In this document: in pieces, positions 55,215 to 64,000 of the stretch
How the letters are laid out: each line of letters begins with the position of its first letter
Numbering within the stretch: position 1 is the stretch's first letter
Assembly: GCA_018261905.1 (NCBI GenBank)
Contig: JAGTRU010000009.1
Span: 124,001-188,000, forward strand
Direction: 5' to 3'
Length of the DNA stretch: 64,000 nt
Origin: Pseudomonadota bacterium
GTDB lineage: Bacteria > Pseudomonadota > Gammaproteobacteria > Burkholderiales > Rhodocyclaceae
Program-made: the position numbers and the translations under genes
The notes under the pieces: generated by a model
The model's database searches: none
What the model saw: only the letters and a program-made list of their open reading frames with translations
Told to the model about the DNA's origin: nothing

Positions 55215-55612
55215 GCGATCTCGACAATTCTTTGCCCTGGCTGGCGGCGTTGAAGTGGGACGCCGACGGCATGATTCCGGCGATCGCCCAGGACCAAAAT
55301 GGTCGCGTTGTGATGTTTGCCTTCATGAACCGCGATGCGCTGCGGGAGACGGTCAATTCCGGCAACGCGGTATACTGGTCGCGTTCGCGCCAGCGGCTGT
55401 GGCGCAAGGGTGAGGAATCCGGCCACTTCCAGAAAGTGAAGTCGATCCGCACCGATTGTGATGGTGACGTGTTGCTGCTGGCGATTGAACAAGTCGGCGG
55501 CATTGCCTGTCATACCGGGCGGGAAAGCTGTTTTTTCAATGAATTGCAGGCGGAGCGCTGGGTTCCCGCCGATCCGGTTTTGAAAGACCCTAAGGAAATC
55601 TACGCCAAATGA
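55211..55612 (+). CDS. hisI: phosphoribosyl-AMP cyclohydrolase
   Basis: 133 residues, the cyclohydrolase only. Zn/Mg-binding signature [11 protein letters not shown] and HTGRESCFF are present. The GTG at 55211 overlaps the hisF stop; longer frames are shadows of hisF. Confidence 0.95.
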   Translation: MSDLDNSLPWLAALKWDADGMIPAIAQDQNGRVVMFAFMNRDALRETVNSGNAVYWSRSRQRLWRKGEESGHFQKVKSIRTDCDGDVLLLAIEQVGGIACHTGRESCFFNELQAERWVPADPVLKDPKEIYAK

Positions 55613-55935
55613 GCACGCATGACATCCTGCACCGTCTCTCCGAGACACTGGCTTCCCGTCGTAATGCCGATCCGGAAAAGTCTTACACCGCCAAGCTGTT
55701 TTCCGAAGGTCCGGATTCGATCCTGAAGAAAATCGGCGAAGAGTGCGCCGAACTGATCATGGCGGCCAAAGATGGCAAGCGTTTGAATATCGTCTGGGAA
55801 TCGACCGACGTGATTTACCACGTGCTGGTCCTGCTCGCCTTCTACGGTTTGAGCATTGAAGATGTTTCCCAGGAAATGCGTCGGCGCGAGGGGATTTCTG
55901 GCATCGACGAGAAGGCCTCGCGAGGCGTCAAGTGA
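55609..55935 (+). CDS. hisE: phosphoribosyl-ATP pyrophosphatase
   Basis: 108 residues with KIGEECAELIMAAKD and ESTDVIYHVLVLL, the MazG-like metal-binding helices. Separate from HisI, as in many betaproteobacteria. Overlaps hisI and hinT by 4 bases each. Confidence 0.95.
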   Translation: MSTHDILHRLSETLASRRNADPEKSYTAKLFSEGPDSILKKIGEECAELIMAAKDGKRLNIVWESTDVIYHVLVLLAFYGLSIEDVSQEMRRREGISGIDEKASRGVK

Positions 55936-56282
55936 GCGACTGCATTTTCTGCAGGATTGTCGACGGCCAGATTCCGGCGAAGAAGGTATTCGAGGATGAG
56001 GACATCATCGCCTTCAACGACATCAATCCGGCTCGGCCCGTGCATGTACTGGTGATCCCGAAAAAGCATATAACTTCCCTGGCTACCGTGACGCCGGAAG
56101 ATGCGCCTATACTCGGCAAGGTCCTTCTCAAGGCCAATGAAATCGCCACGGCTCAAGGCAGTCCGGACGGCTTCCGGGTCATTATCAACACCGGGCGGGT
56201 GGGGCAGCAGGAAGTGCAGCACCTGCACGCGCACATCGTCGGCGGTCCGGACCCGGTCGGTCCGATGCTGAAGCGTATTTAG
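55932..56282 (+). CDS. HIT family nucleotide hydrolase, HinT-like
   Basis: 116 residues. CIFCRIVDGQIPAKKV at the start and the HIT motif HLHAH are present. It acts on purine phosphoramidates. GTG start at 55932. It sits between hisE and tatA, a conserved order in this group. Confidence 0.94.
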   Translation: MSDCIFCRIVDGQIPAKKVFEDEDIIAFNDINPARPVHVLVIPKKHITSLATVTPEDAPILGKVLLKANEIATAQGSPDGFRVIINTGRVGQQEVQHLHAHIVGGPDPVGPMLKRI

Positions 56283-56291
56283 GAGACAATC

Positions 56292-56519
56292 ATGGGCAGT
56301 TTTTCCATCTGGCACTGGCTGATCGTTCTGGTCATCGTCATGCTGATTTTCGGCACCAAGAAATTGCGTAACGTCGGCCAGGATCTTGGCGGCGCCGTCA
56401 AAGGCTTCAAGGACGGCATGAAGGAAGCCAGCGCCGACAAGCCGGCCGAGGTCGAACCGACCCAGCAGGTCAGCGGTCAGACCATCGACGTCGAAGTAAA
56501 GGAAAAGACCAAGAGCTAG
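56292..56519 (+). CDS. tatA: Tat translocase subunit TatA
   Basis: 75 residues. One short membrane helix ([21 protein letters not shown]), the amphipathic helix with FK-D-G motif ([13 protein letters not shown]) and a polar tail. It lines the pore that exports folded proteins such as the multicopper oxidases at 9.7-14.2 kb. Confidence 0.95.
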   Translation: MGSFSIWHWLIVLVIVMLIFGTKKLRNVGQDLGGAVKGFKDGMKEASADKPAEVEPTQQVSGQTIDVEVKEKTKS

Positions 56520-56594
56520 GGTTTAGTCATTAGTCGATACTTGCTAGTCGCTAGCAATGGCCGGCTAACAACTAATAACTAACTACTGATAACT
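56520..56594. repeat. TAGT-heptad repeat inside the tat operon, copy 2
   Basis: The 75 bases between tatA and tatB consist of TAGT/ACTA-type units (TTTAGTCATTAGTCGATA ... AACTAATAACTAACTACT) forming an imperfect inverted repeat, as at 51011-51109. Insertion here breaks the otherwise tight operon spacing. Confidence 0.6.
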
Positions 56595-56963
56595 ATGTTT
56601 GATATCGGCTTCTCCGAACTCATCGTCATCGGCATCGTGGCGCTGGTCGTCATCGGCCCCGAGCGCCTGCCCAAGGTTGCCCGTACCCTGGGGCTGTTGC
56701 TCGGGCGGGCGCAGCGTTACGTCAGTGACGTCAAATCCGATATCAGTCGGGAAATGCAACTCGACGAACTGAAAAAACTGCAGTCCCAAGTCACGGATTC
56801 GGCCCGCGAACTGGAAGGCTCCATGCGCAATGAATTCGAAACCGCGCGTCGCGCGATCGAGACCCCGGCCCAGACCGTGCTTGATGACCTGGAAGCAAAA
56901 GCCAAGCTCGATGAGGTCAGCGCCGTGACCCTGACCGAAACCGCCAGCAAGCCGACGGCATGA
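56595..56963 (+). CDS. tatB: Tat translocase subunit TatB
   Basis: 122 residues. MFDIGFSELIVIGIVALVVIGPERLPKVAR is the TatB signature: membrane helix, Pro kink and conserved Glu. It forms the receptor complex with TatC. It overlaps tatC by 4 bases. Confidence 0.95.
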   Translation: MFDIGFSELIVIGIVALVVIGPERLPKVARTLGLLLGRAQRYVSDVKSDISREMQLDELKKLQSQVTDSARELEGSMRNEFETARRAIETPAQTVLDDLEAKAKLDEVSAVTLTETASKPTA

Positions 56964-57739
56964 GCGAGAGCCAGGAAGAGTCTTTCATTTCGCATCTGAT
57001 CGAATTGCGCGACCGCTTGTTGCGCAGCCTAGTCGCGATCGCCGTGGTGCTCGGCGTCCTGTGTTTTTATCCGGGACCTGGGCAGATTTACGATTTTCTC
57101 GCCGCGCCGCTCACCGCTGCCCTGCCGGAAGGTACCAAAATGGTGGCGATCGGGGTCATCACGCCGTTCATGGTGCCGCTCAAGGTGACCGGTATGGTCG
57201 CTTTCGTCTTGGCCTTGCCTTTCGTTCTCTACCAGGCCTGGGCCTTCATCGCCCCGGGGCTGTACGATCATGAAAAGCGCCTGGGGATACCGCTGATCAT
57301 TTCGAGCACCCTGCTTTTCCTGCTCGGCATGTCTTTTTGTTATTTCTTCGTGTTCGGCCAGGTCTTCCAGTTCATCAACAGTTTTGCCCCGAAAAGCATT
57401 ACCCCGGCGCCGGATATCGAGGCCTACCTGTCTTTCGTGATGACCATGTTCCTGGCTTTCGGGATTGCCTTCGAAGTGCCGGTAGCGCTCGTCGTGCTGG
57501 TCAAGCTCGGGGTGGTGACCGTCGAGAAGCTCAAGGAATGGCGTTCCTATTTCATTGTCGGTGCCTTCATCGTTGCCGCCGTGGTGACGCCGCCGGATGT
57601 CGTTTCCCAGTTGGCCCTGGCAATTCCGATGTGCCTCCTTTACGAACTGGGGATTCTCGCTTCCCGCCTGGTTTCCCGACCCGCCAAGCGGAACGGGGTT
57701 GATGGCGTGGCAAGCGACGCGGGCAATCTTTCGGAATAG
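56960..57739 (+). CDS. tatC: Tat translocase subunit TatC
   Basis: 259 residues with six membrane helices. FISHLIELRDRLLRSL at the start and FGIAFEVPVALVVLV are family signatures. It recognises the twin-arginine signal. It converges on serC with a small hairpin between. Confidence 0.96.
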   Translation: MSESQEESFISHLIELRDRLLRSLVAIAVVLGVLCFYPGPGQIYDFLAAPLTAALPEGTKMVAIGVITPFMVPLKVTGMVAFVLALPFVLYQAWAFIAPGLYDHEKRLGIPLIISSTLLFLLGMSFCYFFVFGQVFQFINSFAPKSITPAPDIEAYLSFVMTMFLAFGIAFEVPVALVVLVKLGVVTVEKLKEWRSYFIVGAFIVAAVVTPPDVVSQLALAIPMCLLYELGILASRLVSRPAKRNGVDGVASDAGNLSE

Positions 57740-57761
57740 ACGGCCACGCATTGTTGGCCGT
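57740..57761. terminator. hairpin between converging tatC and serC
   Basis: ACGGCCA-N8-TGGCCGT just after the tatC stop, without a T-run; may end one or both transcripts. Confidence 0.4.
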
Positions 57762-57772
57762 CTGGCGATCAT

Positions 57773-58873
57773 TCAGGCGCCAGACCGGCGCCGGAAGTCG
57801 TCCATGAAGCCGCGCAATTCGTCTACGGCCGCTTCCGTCAAAGCATTGTAAATCGAGGCCCGAATGCCGCCGATGGCGCGGTGTCCGCCCAGGCCGGAAA
57901 AGCCGGCGGCCTGCGCCGCGCCGAGGAAGTGCTGTTCCCGTTCGGGGCTTGCCAGATTGAAGACGACATTCATCAGGGAGCGATCGGCGAGCGCCGCACG
58001 CCCCCGGTAAAAACCGTCGCTGTCATCCAGGGTGGCATACAGGCTTTCTGCCTTGCGCCGATTGATTTCGGCCATCCGCTCGATGCCGCCGATATCGTTG
58101 AGCAACCAGCGGCTGACCAGGAGCACGACGTAGATGGCGAAGACCGGCGGCGTGTTGAGATTGGAGTGGGCCTGGATCTGCTTCCGATAGTCGAGAAAGC
58201 TGGGTAGTTGGCTGGGCGCTTGTTCGATCAATTCGTCACGCAGGAGGACGATGGTGACGCCGGCCGGGCCGATGTTTTTCTGGGCGTGCGCGTAAATCAG
58301 CGAAAAACGTTCGGCCGCACAGGGGCGGGAGAGGAAGTCCGACGACATGTCGCAGATGCGCGGGACATCGTCGCGCCCGAGGACACGGTGGAACTGCAGG
58401 CCCTCGACCGTTTCGTTGGAGACGTAATGGAGATAGGGCGCATCCGCCGCGAAAATTAGCTCGTCATCGGCCGGTAGCCGGTGGAAACCGTTGGCGGCGC
58501 CGCTCCACAATACTTTCAGGGGGCCTTCAAGTTCCGCCTCGGGAATCGCCTTGCCGCTCCAGTAGCCGGTGTGCAGGTATTCGGCCGGGCGGGACTGGCC
58601 GCGCAGCAGGTGCATCGGCAGCATGGAGAATTGCTGGGTGGCGCCGCCCTGCAGAAACAACACATGATAGTTGTCGGGCAAGCCGAGCAGGGTGCGGAAA
58701 TTGCGTTCCAGTTCGGCGATGACGGCGCAGAACCAGTCCGAGCGATGGCTGATGCCGAGAATCGACAGTCCCACTTCGGGAACTGCAGCAATGGCTTCCC
58801 GGACCTGGGCCAGTACCGTTTCCGGCAGGGCGCCGGGGCCGCCGGAGAAGTTCAGTTCGTTGCGAGGACTCAT
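57773..58873 (-). CDS. serC: phosphoserine aminotransferase
   Basis: 366 residues. LNFSGGPGALPETVL at the start, MSSDFLSRP and the PLP Lys in AHAQKNIGPAG are present. It makes phosphoserine for serine (and pyridoxal phosphate) synthesis. The ATG at 58873 is used; a longer frame to 59053 is a shadow of the next gene. It overlaps the upstream gene by 4 bases. Confidence 0.95.
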   Translation of the reverse strand: MSPRNELNFSGGPGALPETVLAQVREAIAAVPEVGLSILGISHRSDWFCAVIAELERNFRTLLGLPDNYHVLFLQGGATQQFSMLPMHLLRGQSRPAEYLHTGYWSGKAIPEAELEGPLKVLWSGAANGFHRLPADDELIFAADAPYLHYVSNETVEGLQFHRVLGRDDVPRICDMSSDFLSRPCAAERFSLIYAHAQKNIGPAGVTIVLLRDELIEQAPSQLPSFLDYRKQIQAHSNLNTPPVFAIYVVLLVSRWLLNDIGGIERMAEINRRKAESLYATLDDSDGFYRGRAALADRSLMNVVFNLASPEREQHFLGAAQAAGFSGLGGHRAIGGIRASIYNALTEAAVDELRGFMDDFRRRSGA

Positions 58874-60108
58874 CGGCGCGCCATGTTCGGGGCCAGGCGG
58901 AACAGGAAGTCGCGGAAGGCGCTTTTGACTTTCAGCATGTGCAACTGCTTGTAGGGGAAAAGTTCTTCCGGGTCCATCGCATGCACGACCATGGCATGAT
59001 CGATTTCGAAAATCAGCAATTGTCCGTCCGCCGTTTCCGCCCCATCCAGGCACAGGTAATCGAGCCCGGTCCGCTGCTGGATGGCGGCCAGAGCGGGCCC
59101 ATGACGTTCCGCAAAGGCGGCGAAATGCTCCATGAAGGATAACTCTTCGGCCCTTTTTGCCGCATCTTCATACATGCCGGCATTGACGTAATGCACCATC
59201 CAGTGTTCGGAGACGGCCATGTGGCAGGCGAAGGCACGACCATCGATGAGGGCGACCCGAAATTTCCGGTATAAGCCATCCCGAGCGCTGTAATCGATGA
59301 AAGGGGCGAGAAAGAAGCTAGCCTCGCCGACTTGCTGAAGATAGCCGGCGATCTCGGCGGGGCTGTCGATCTTTTCCAGATCGCGGCCGGCATGCGAGCC
59401 GAGCGGGCGCAAGATGATCGGAAAGGCGCAGTCGGTCAGCAGGTCGGCGAGCTTTTTGCGGCCCTGGGCGACGGCGTCCAAATCGTTCCGTGTGATCTGG
59501 CCGGTGGGCGGCATCAGCAGGCCCGGAATGCCCTGCAATAGTTGGCTGGCGGCGGCGCGCTCGACCCGAAGAATGTTTTTCGGCCGGTTGATTACCGGTT
59601 TCGGCCAGTTTGCCAGCACGACTTCCAGGGCTGCCAGATATGGCAGATTCTGTTCGGTTTCGCCAAGGCAGACGACCACCGCGTCGTGTTCGGGGATCGG
59701 CGAGGCGAGCGGATTCTCGGGCGAGACGTAGTAGAGGTCGAGGTCGATGTCGCTGTATTCGAGCAGGCATTCGAGCGGCGTATTGCCGGCCAGGTCGCCG
59801 GGGGCCATCAGCATCAGCAGGCGAAATTTGGCCGGTTGCTCGGCGGCCGGCAGATGGTATACCCGCTTCTGGGCCAGCGCCTCACCCTGGATGGCCAGGC
59901 CGATGTCGCGCTGCTTCAGGCTGAGCATGGCAATCGACAGATTCATCCAGAGATTGGCATCGTCGGGATGGCTTTCGGCCAACGCCAGCATTTGCTGGGC
60001 GATCGGCCGCAGATCGGTGCCGGCGATGCTGGTCCGCAGGAAGGGGGCGAGTCCGAGAAACGGAGTCTGGCGTTGAGCGGCTGGGCCGGAGGTGTCGGTA
60101 GTAGGCAA
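58870..60108 (-). CDS. ATP-grasp protein with TPR-like N-terminus
   Basis: 412 residues. A short TPR-like segment (about 40-85, HPDDANLWMNLSIAMLSLKQRDIG) is followed by a domain with KPVINRPKNILRVERAAASQLL and an ATP-grasp-like fold with FPIILRPLGSHAGRDLEKI, FFLAPFIDYSARDGLYRKFRVALI and LLIFEIDHAMVVHAMDP. It may ligate an amino acid or peptide to an acceptor. It is coupled to serC by a 4-base overlap, though its substrate is unknown. Confidence 0.75.
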   Translation of the reverse strand: MPTTDTSGPAAQRQTPFLGLAPFLRTSIAGTDLRPIAQQMLALAESHPDDANLWMNLSIAMLSLKQRDIGLAIQGEALAQKRVYHLPAAEQPAKFRLLMLMAPGDLAGNTPLECLLEYSDIDLDLYYVSPENPLASPIPEHDAVVVCLGETEQNLPYLAALEVVLANWPKPVINRPKNILRVERAAASQLLQGIPGLLMPPTGQITRNDLDAVAQGRKKLADLLTDCAFPIILRPLGSHAGRDLEKIDSPAEIAGYLQQVGEASFFLAPFIDYSARDGLYRKFRVALIDGRAFACHMAVSEHWMVHYVNAGMYEDAAKRAEELSFMEHFAAFAERHGPALAAIQQRTGLDYLCLDGAETADGQLLIFEIDHAMVVHAMDPEELFPYKQLHMLKVKSAFRDFLFRLAPNMARR

Positions 60109-60476
60109 TTTGGTTTCGCTGAGTTGTTGATGACCTGGGCAGTTGTCCGTCTTGCGCGGCCATTTCGGAATTAGTGAATTAACCTAGAAACGCAATTGAA
60201 CCGCAGAGACGCAGAGATGCTGAGTAAAAACAAGGGCTTGTCCGGATGATGCTGCACTCCTTTGGGGGGAGCTGCAAAAACCAAGCAAGCAACTGTTTTC
60301 ACGCTCTTCTCTGCTCCTTTGCGACTCTGCGGTAAGGTTTTTAGGTTTAATTATCCTGGCCATATTGTGGCGGATGTTGGCGAATTATTTCCCTTCGCCT
60401 GGGGCAATAAGCATCTTTTTTTACAAGCAAAGAAGCAAGTGCGATGAGTCCGGTCGGCGCCCGCCTAGCGCCAGCG
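60109..60476. other. intergenic region with repeat element
   Basis: The 368 bases hold no gene. About half is the repeat at 60181-60348; the rest carries the upstream region of the ATP-grasp gene on the minus strand. No convincing promoter was resolved. Confidence 0.6.
60181..60348. repeat. interspersed repeat with inverted ends, copy 2
   Basis: Left end AACCTAGAAACGCAATTGAA then ACCGCAGAGACGCAGAGA; right end TCTCTGCTCCTTTGCGACTC then TGCGGTAAGGTTTTTAGGTT. The ends pair as an inverted repeat of about 35 bases and match copy 1 at 20685-20843, while the middle differs. Confidence 0.7.
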
Positions 60477-61289
60477 TCAGATGGTCGTTGCCGGCTTGTG
60501 GGGCCCGGGACGGGTGGCGAGCTTCTTGACCACCTCACCTTCTTCAAACCACCACAGCGAGCCGGGCGGCATCTCCTGCCAGACTTCGTTGTCGGTCAGC
60601 GGCTGGGTGGCGATGACGGCGACCCGGTCGTGCGGATTGGTGACGGCGCGGAAATCGACCATGACGTCCTGGTCGCTCAGGTGGGCCTGGGCGAATGGCG
60701 CCTGGCGGATGATGTAGCTCAGTTTGGTCGAAGCATGGGCGAAAAGGCAATCGCCATTCGACAGCAAAAAGTTGAATTCGCCGTGTTCAGCCACGGCCAG
60801 CGTCAGGCGATGCAGCGCGGCGAACAATTCAAGACGCTCCGGGCAGCTGCTGCCGAAGGTCTGGCGTAATTCCTGGAGCAGCCAGCAGAAGGCTGTTTCG
60901 CTATCGGTCAGGCCGACCGGCAGGAAGCTGCCGTCGAGCGTCGGCGCGAAGTCGAGCAGATTGCCGTTGTGGGCGAAGATCCAGTAGCGACCCCACAGTT
61001 CGCGGCGAAACGGATGGGTGTTTTCGAGCCCGACCGAGCCCTGGGTCGCCTTGCGGATGTGGGCGATCACGTTCCGTGACTGGATCGGGTAGTTGCGCAC
61101 CAGTTCGGCGATGGGAGAGGAGCAGGAAGGTTGCGGGTCGAGAAAGAGGCGAACGCCCTTGCCCTCGAAAAAGGCGATGCCCCAGCCGTCCGAATGAACG
61201 TCGGTAGCGCCGCCCCGGGCCTGAAACCCGGTGAAGGAAAAACAGATATCGGTCGGCACATTGCAGTTCATGCCCAGCAACTGGCACAT
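60477..61289 (-). CDS. class II glutamine amidotransferase (YafJ-like)
   Basis: 270 residues. The N-terminal nucleophile Cys 2 (MCQLLGMN), the SDGWGIAFFEG, HIRKATQGS and FAHNGNL motifs mark an Ntn-hydrolase glutaminase. There is no synthase domain, so the acceptor is unknown; E. coli YafJ is a relative. 3 bases after the DegS-like gene on the same strand. Confidence 0.9.
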   Translation of the reverse strand: MCQLLGMNCNVPTDICFSFTGFQARGGATDVHSDGWGIAFFEGKGVRLFLDPQPSCSSPIAELVRNYPIQSRNVIAHIRKATQGSVGLENTHPFRRELWGRYWIFAHNGNLLDFAPTLDGSFLPVGLTDSETAFCWLLQELRQTFGSSCPERLELFAALHRLTLAVAEHGEFNFLLSNGDCLFAHASTKLSYIIRQAPFAQAHLSDQDVMVDFRAVTNPHDRVAVIATQPLTDNEVWQEMPPGSLWWFEEGEVVKKLATRPGPHKPATTI

Positions 61290-61292
61290 GAC

Positions 61293-62450
<1,158 letters not shown>

Positions 62451-62464
62451 GAAGGACCGTATCA

Positions 62465-63211
62465 ATGAGACGTGAAGAATTGGTGGAGTATCTGGATGGA
62501 CTGCTTGAGTCCGGCAAGTATCGCGATTATTGCCCAAATGGCCTGCAAGTGGAAGGACGACCGGAAGTTCGCCGGGTCGTCGTCGGGGTCACGGCCAGCC
62601 AGGCCCTGCTCGATGCGGCGGTGGCGGTTCGGGCCGATACCATCCTGGTTCATCACGGCTATTTCTGGAAGGGTGAAGATGGCCGGGTAACGGGGATCCG
62701 TAAACAGCGCCTGAAAACCTTGCTGGCCAATGACATCAACTTGCTGGCCTACCATTTGCCACTCGATGCGCATCCGCTACTGGGCAACAACGCGCAATTG
62801 GCGACTCGTCTCGGCTGGCTGCCGGAAGGGCGTTTTGGCGATCAGGACATGGCCTGGCTGGGGCGGGCCGCGGCCGAGGGCCGCGCCGCCGATCTGGCCG
62901 GGCAACTGGAGCAGCGGCTCGGTCGCAAACCCTTGTTGATTGCCGGCGACGATCGGCCGATCCGGCGGCTGGCCTGGTGCTCCGGTGGCGCCCAGGGCTA
63001 TTTCGAAGCCGCCATCGGACTCGGCGTCGATGCCTATGTGTCCGGCGAAATTTCCGAACAGACGGTGCATCTCGCCCGCGAAAGCGGGGTGGCCTATCTG
63101 GCTTGCGGGCACCATGCCACCGAGCGTTTCGGTGTGCAGGCCGTGGCCGCCCATCTGGTCGCCAACTGCGGCCTCGATTGCCAGTTTGTCGAGATCGACA
63201 ATCCGGTCTAG
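62465..63211 (+). CDS. NIF3-family protein (YbgI/GTP cyclohydrolase I type 2)
   Basis: 248 residues. Metal-ligand motifs are present: LVHHGYFWKG, AYHLPLDAHPLLGNN and ACGHHATERFGV. The exact activity of the family is unsettled. Start at ATG 62465. It overlaps the next, convergent gene by 4 bases. Confidence 0.9.
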   Translation: MRREELVEYLDGLLESGKYRDYCPNGLQVEGRPEVRRVVVGVTASQALLDAAVAVRADTILVHHGYFWKGEDGRVTGIRKQRLKTLLANDINLLAYHLPLDAHPLLGNNAQLATRLGWLPEGRFGDQDMAWLGRAAAEGRAADLAGQLEQRLGRKPLLIAGDDRPIRRLAWCSGGAQGYFEAAIGLGVDAYVSGEISEQTVHLARESGVAYLACGHHATERFGVQAVAAHLVANCGLDCQFVEIDNPV

Positions 63212-64000
63212 GTTTGCCGGCGGGCTGCCTTCTGATGCCGTCCTAGCCAGCTTGCCAACGTACTGGCAAGAGCGCCGCCGAGCAGCGCGCCGAGCCCGAG
63301 TTGCAGCCAACTTCCGGCCGCCGTGGAGCGCCGTCCGGCCTCCGGCAGTGGCGGGCGGGCGGGCGGCTGGGCAGGTTGCTGCAGGCTTTCGGCCAATTGG
63401 AGTTGATGCCGGGTGGCCGCCATTTCGGTGCTCAGTTTGAGCGTGCTATTGAGCGTTTCGATCTCTTGATTGAGGGCGCGCAGCGAGGTTTCCATTGTCA
63501 GCAGGCGTTCCTCGATCTCGTTGTCGCTGGCCGCTACCGGCGTTTCGCCCGGGGCCAAGGCCAGGGGGGCGGCGCTCAGAATCAGTCGGTCGCCGGCCGG
63601 GGCTTGGGCGTTTGCGGCGGATTTTTTGGCCGGCGAATTTTCCCGGTGCGCCGCACTTGCCGCTTGGCCGTCGGCGGGTCGTGGGCGCGGTCCCGCCTGG
63701 CGTGCCGGCCGGCCCTGTCGCGCCGGGCGCGGAACCGATGATGCGCTGGCCCGTCGATGGGGCGGAACGCGCAGTGTGGTTTCCGATATTTCGGCCAGCG
63801 GCGCCGGGGCATCCGGCATCAAGATGTAATCATGTTGCAGACCAACGCCGCAATTGACGCGCAGACTGATGGTGAATACCGGTTCGACAAGCGCCTTGCT
63901 GCCGATGATCAGCAGGCGGTAATGGTTGTCGCTGCGAATGAGCTTGAGACGGGCGTTGGTGATGACCGGTAAGTCGCTTCCGGGGTGCGGCGCCAGCGCG
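63208..64000 (-). CDS. FimV N-domain-like membrane protein, N-terminus cut by window edge
   Basis: Open from base 64000 to the TAG at 63208; at least 263 residues with no stop. The first 65 visible residues (DLPVITNARLKLIRSDNHYR, then LVEPVFTISLRVNCGVGLQH and DYILMPDAPAP) match the FimV N-terminal domain pattern. A Pro/Arg-rich linker, a coiled coil (about 155-190, ETSLRALNQEIETLN) and a C-terminal membrane helix (SWLQLGLGALLGGALASTL) follow. The usual LysM and TPR parts are absent, so it is a short FimV-like form that may help pilus or polar complex assembly. Confidence 0.75.
   Translation of the reverse strand, partial: ALAPHPGSDLPVITNARLKLIRSDNHYRLLIIGSKALVEPVFTISLRVNCGVGLQHDYILMPDAPAPLAEISETTLRVPPHRRASASSVPRPARQGRPARQAGPRPRPADGQAASAAHRENSPAKKSAANAQAPAGDRLILSAAPLALAPGETPVAASDNEIEERLLTMETSLRALNQEIETLNSTLKLSTEMAATRHQLQLAESLQQPAQPPARPPLPEAGRRSTAAGSWLQLGLGALLGGALASTLASWLGRHQKAARRQT

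Overview
The window is GC-rich chromosomal DNA of a betaproteobacterium, most likely of the Rhodocyclales (Azonexus/Dechloromonas-like). This rests on gene content and order: an mlaFEDACB - ABC exporter - bolA-like - murA run, hisG to hisE followed by a HIT gene and tatABC, tandem phasins, an MSHA-type secretion cluster, and GTG/TTG starts with many 4-bp ATGA overlaps. The taxon is an inference; no rRNA or tRNA gene was found.

Region 1 (1-20556) is the accessory part and the most unusual. It holds three multicopper oxidases: a large Sec-exported one cut by the left edge, and two Tat-exported paralogues around a Tat-exported SCO-like copper protein. It also holds a predicted outer-membrane barrel, a Sel1-repeat protein and several short proteins of unknown function. 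The signalling genes are a NarX-like kinase convergent with a NarL-like regulator, a lone receiver protein, an NtrB-like kinase with an NtrC-like activator, and a second NtrC-family protein whose ATPase motifs are broken. Four good -24/-12 (sigma-54) promoter matches lie in front of genes here, and a 17-bp palindrome is shared by the upstream regions of two of the oxidases. I read this as a sigma-54-controlled periplasmic copper-oxidase regulon of unknown substrate.

Region 2 (20557-28588) is mostly housekeeping: an EI24-domain membrane protein, a molybdopterin-binding-domain protein, two phasins behind a consensus sigma-70 promoter with PhaR-like sites, lptA-lptC-kdsC-kdsD on the minus strand, and a Kef-type antiporter. 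Region 3 (28600-39839, minus strand) is one tightly overlapping operon for an MSHA/type II-like machine: secretin, ATPase, platform protein, PilM/N/P-like assembly proteins and three prepilin-like proteins, one with a roughly 490-residue alanine-rich insertion.

Region 4 (40129-47879) holds the Mla lipid-transport operon, an ABC-2 exporter, ibaG, murA, a cold-shock gene with a long leader and an OmpH/Skp chaperone. Region 5 (47979-57739) is a nearly complete histidine operon (hisG, D, B, H, A, F, I, E on plus; hisC inverted; a split chromate-transporter pair inserted), then hinT and tatABC. The Tat translocase here would export the Tat-dependent oxidases of region 1. Region 6 (57773-64000) has serC overlapping an ATP-grasp protein gene, a class II glutamine amidotransferase, a DegS/HtrA-like protease, a NIF3 protein and a FimV-N-domain protein cut by the right edge.

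Two families of short intergenic repeats occur twice each (near 20.7 and 60.2 kb; near 51.0 and 56.5 kb).
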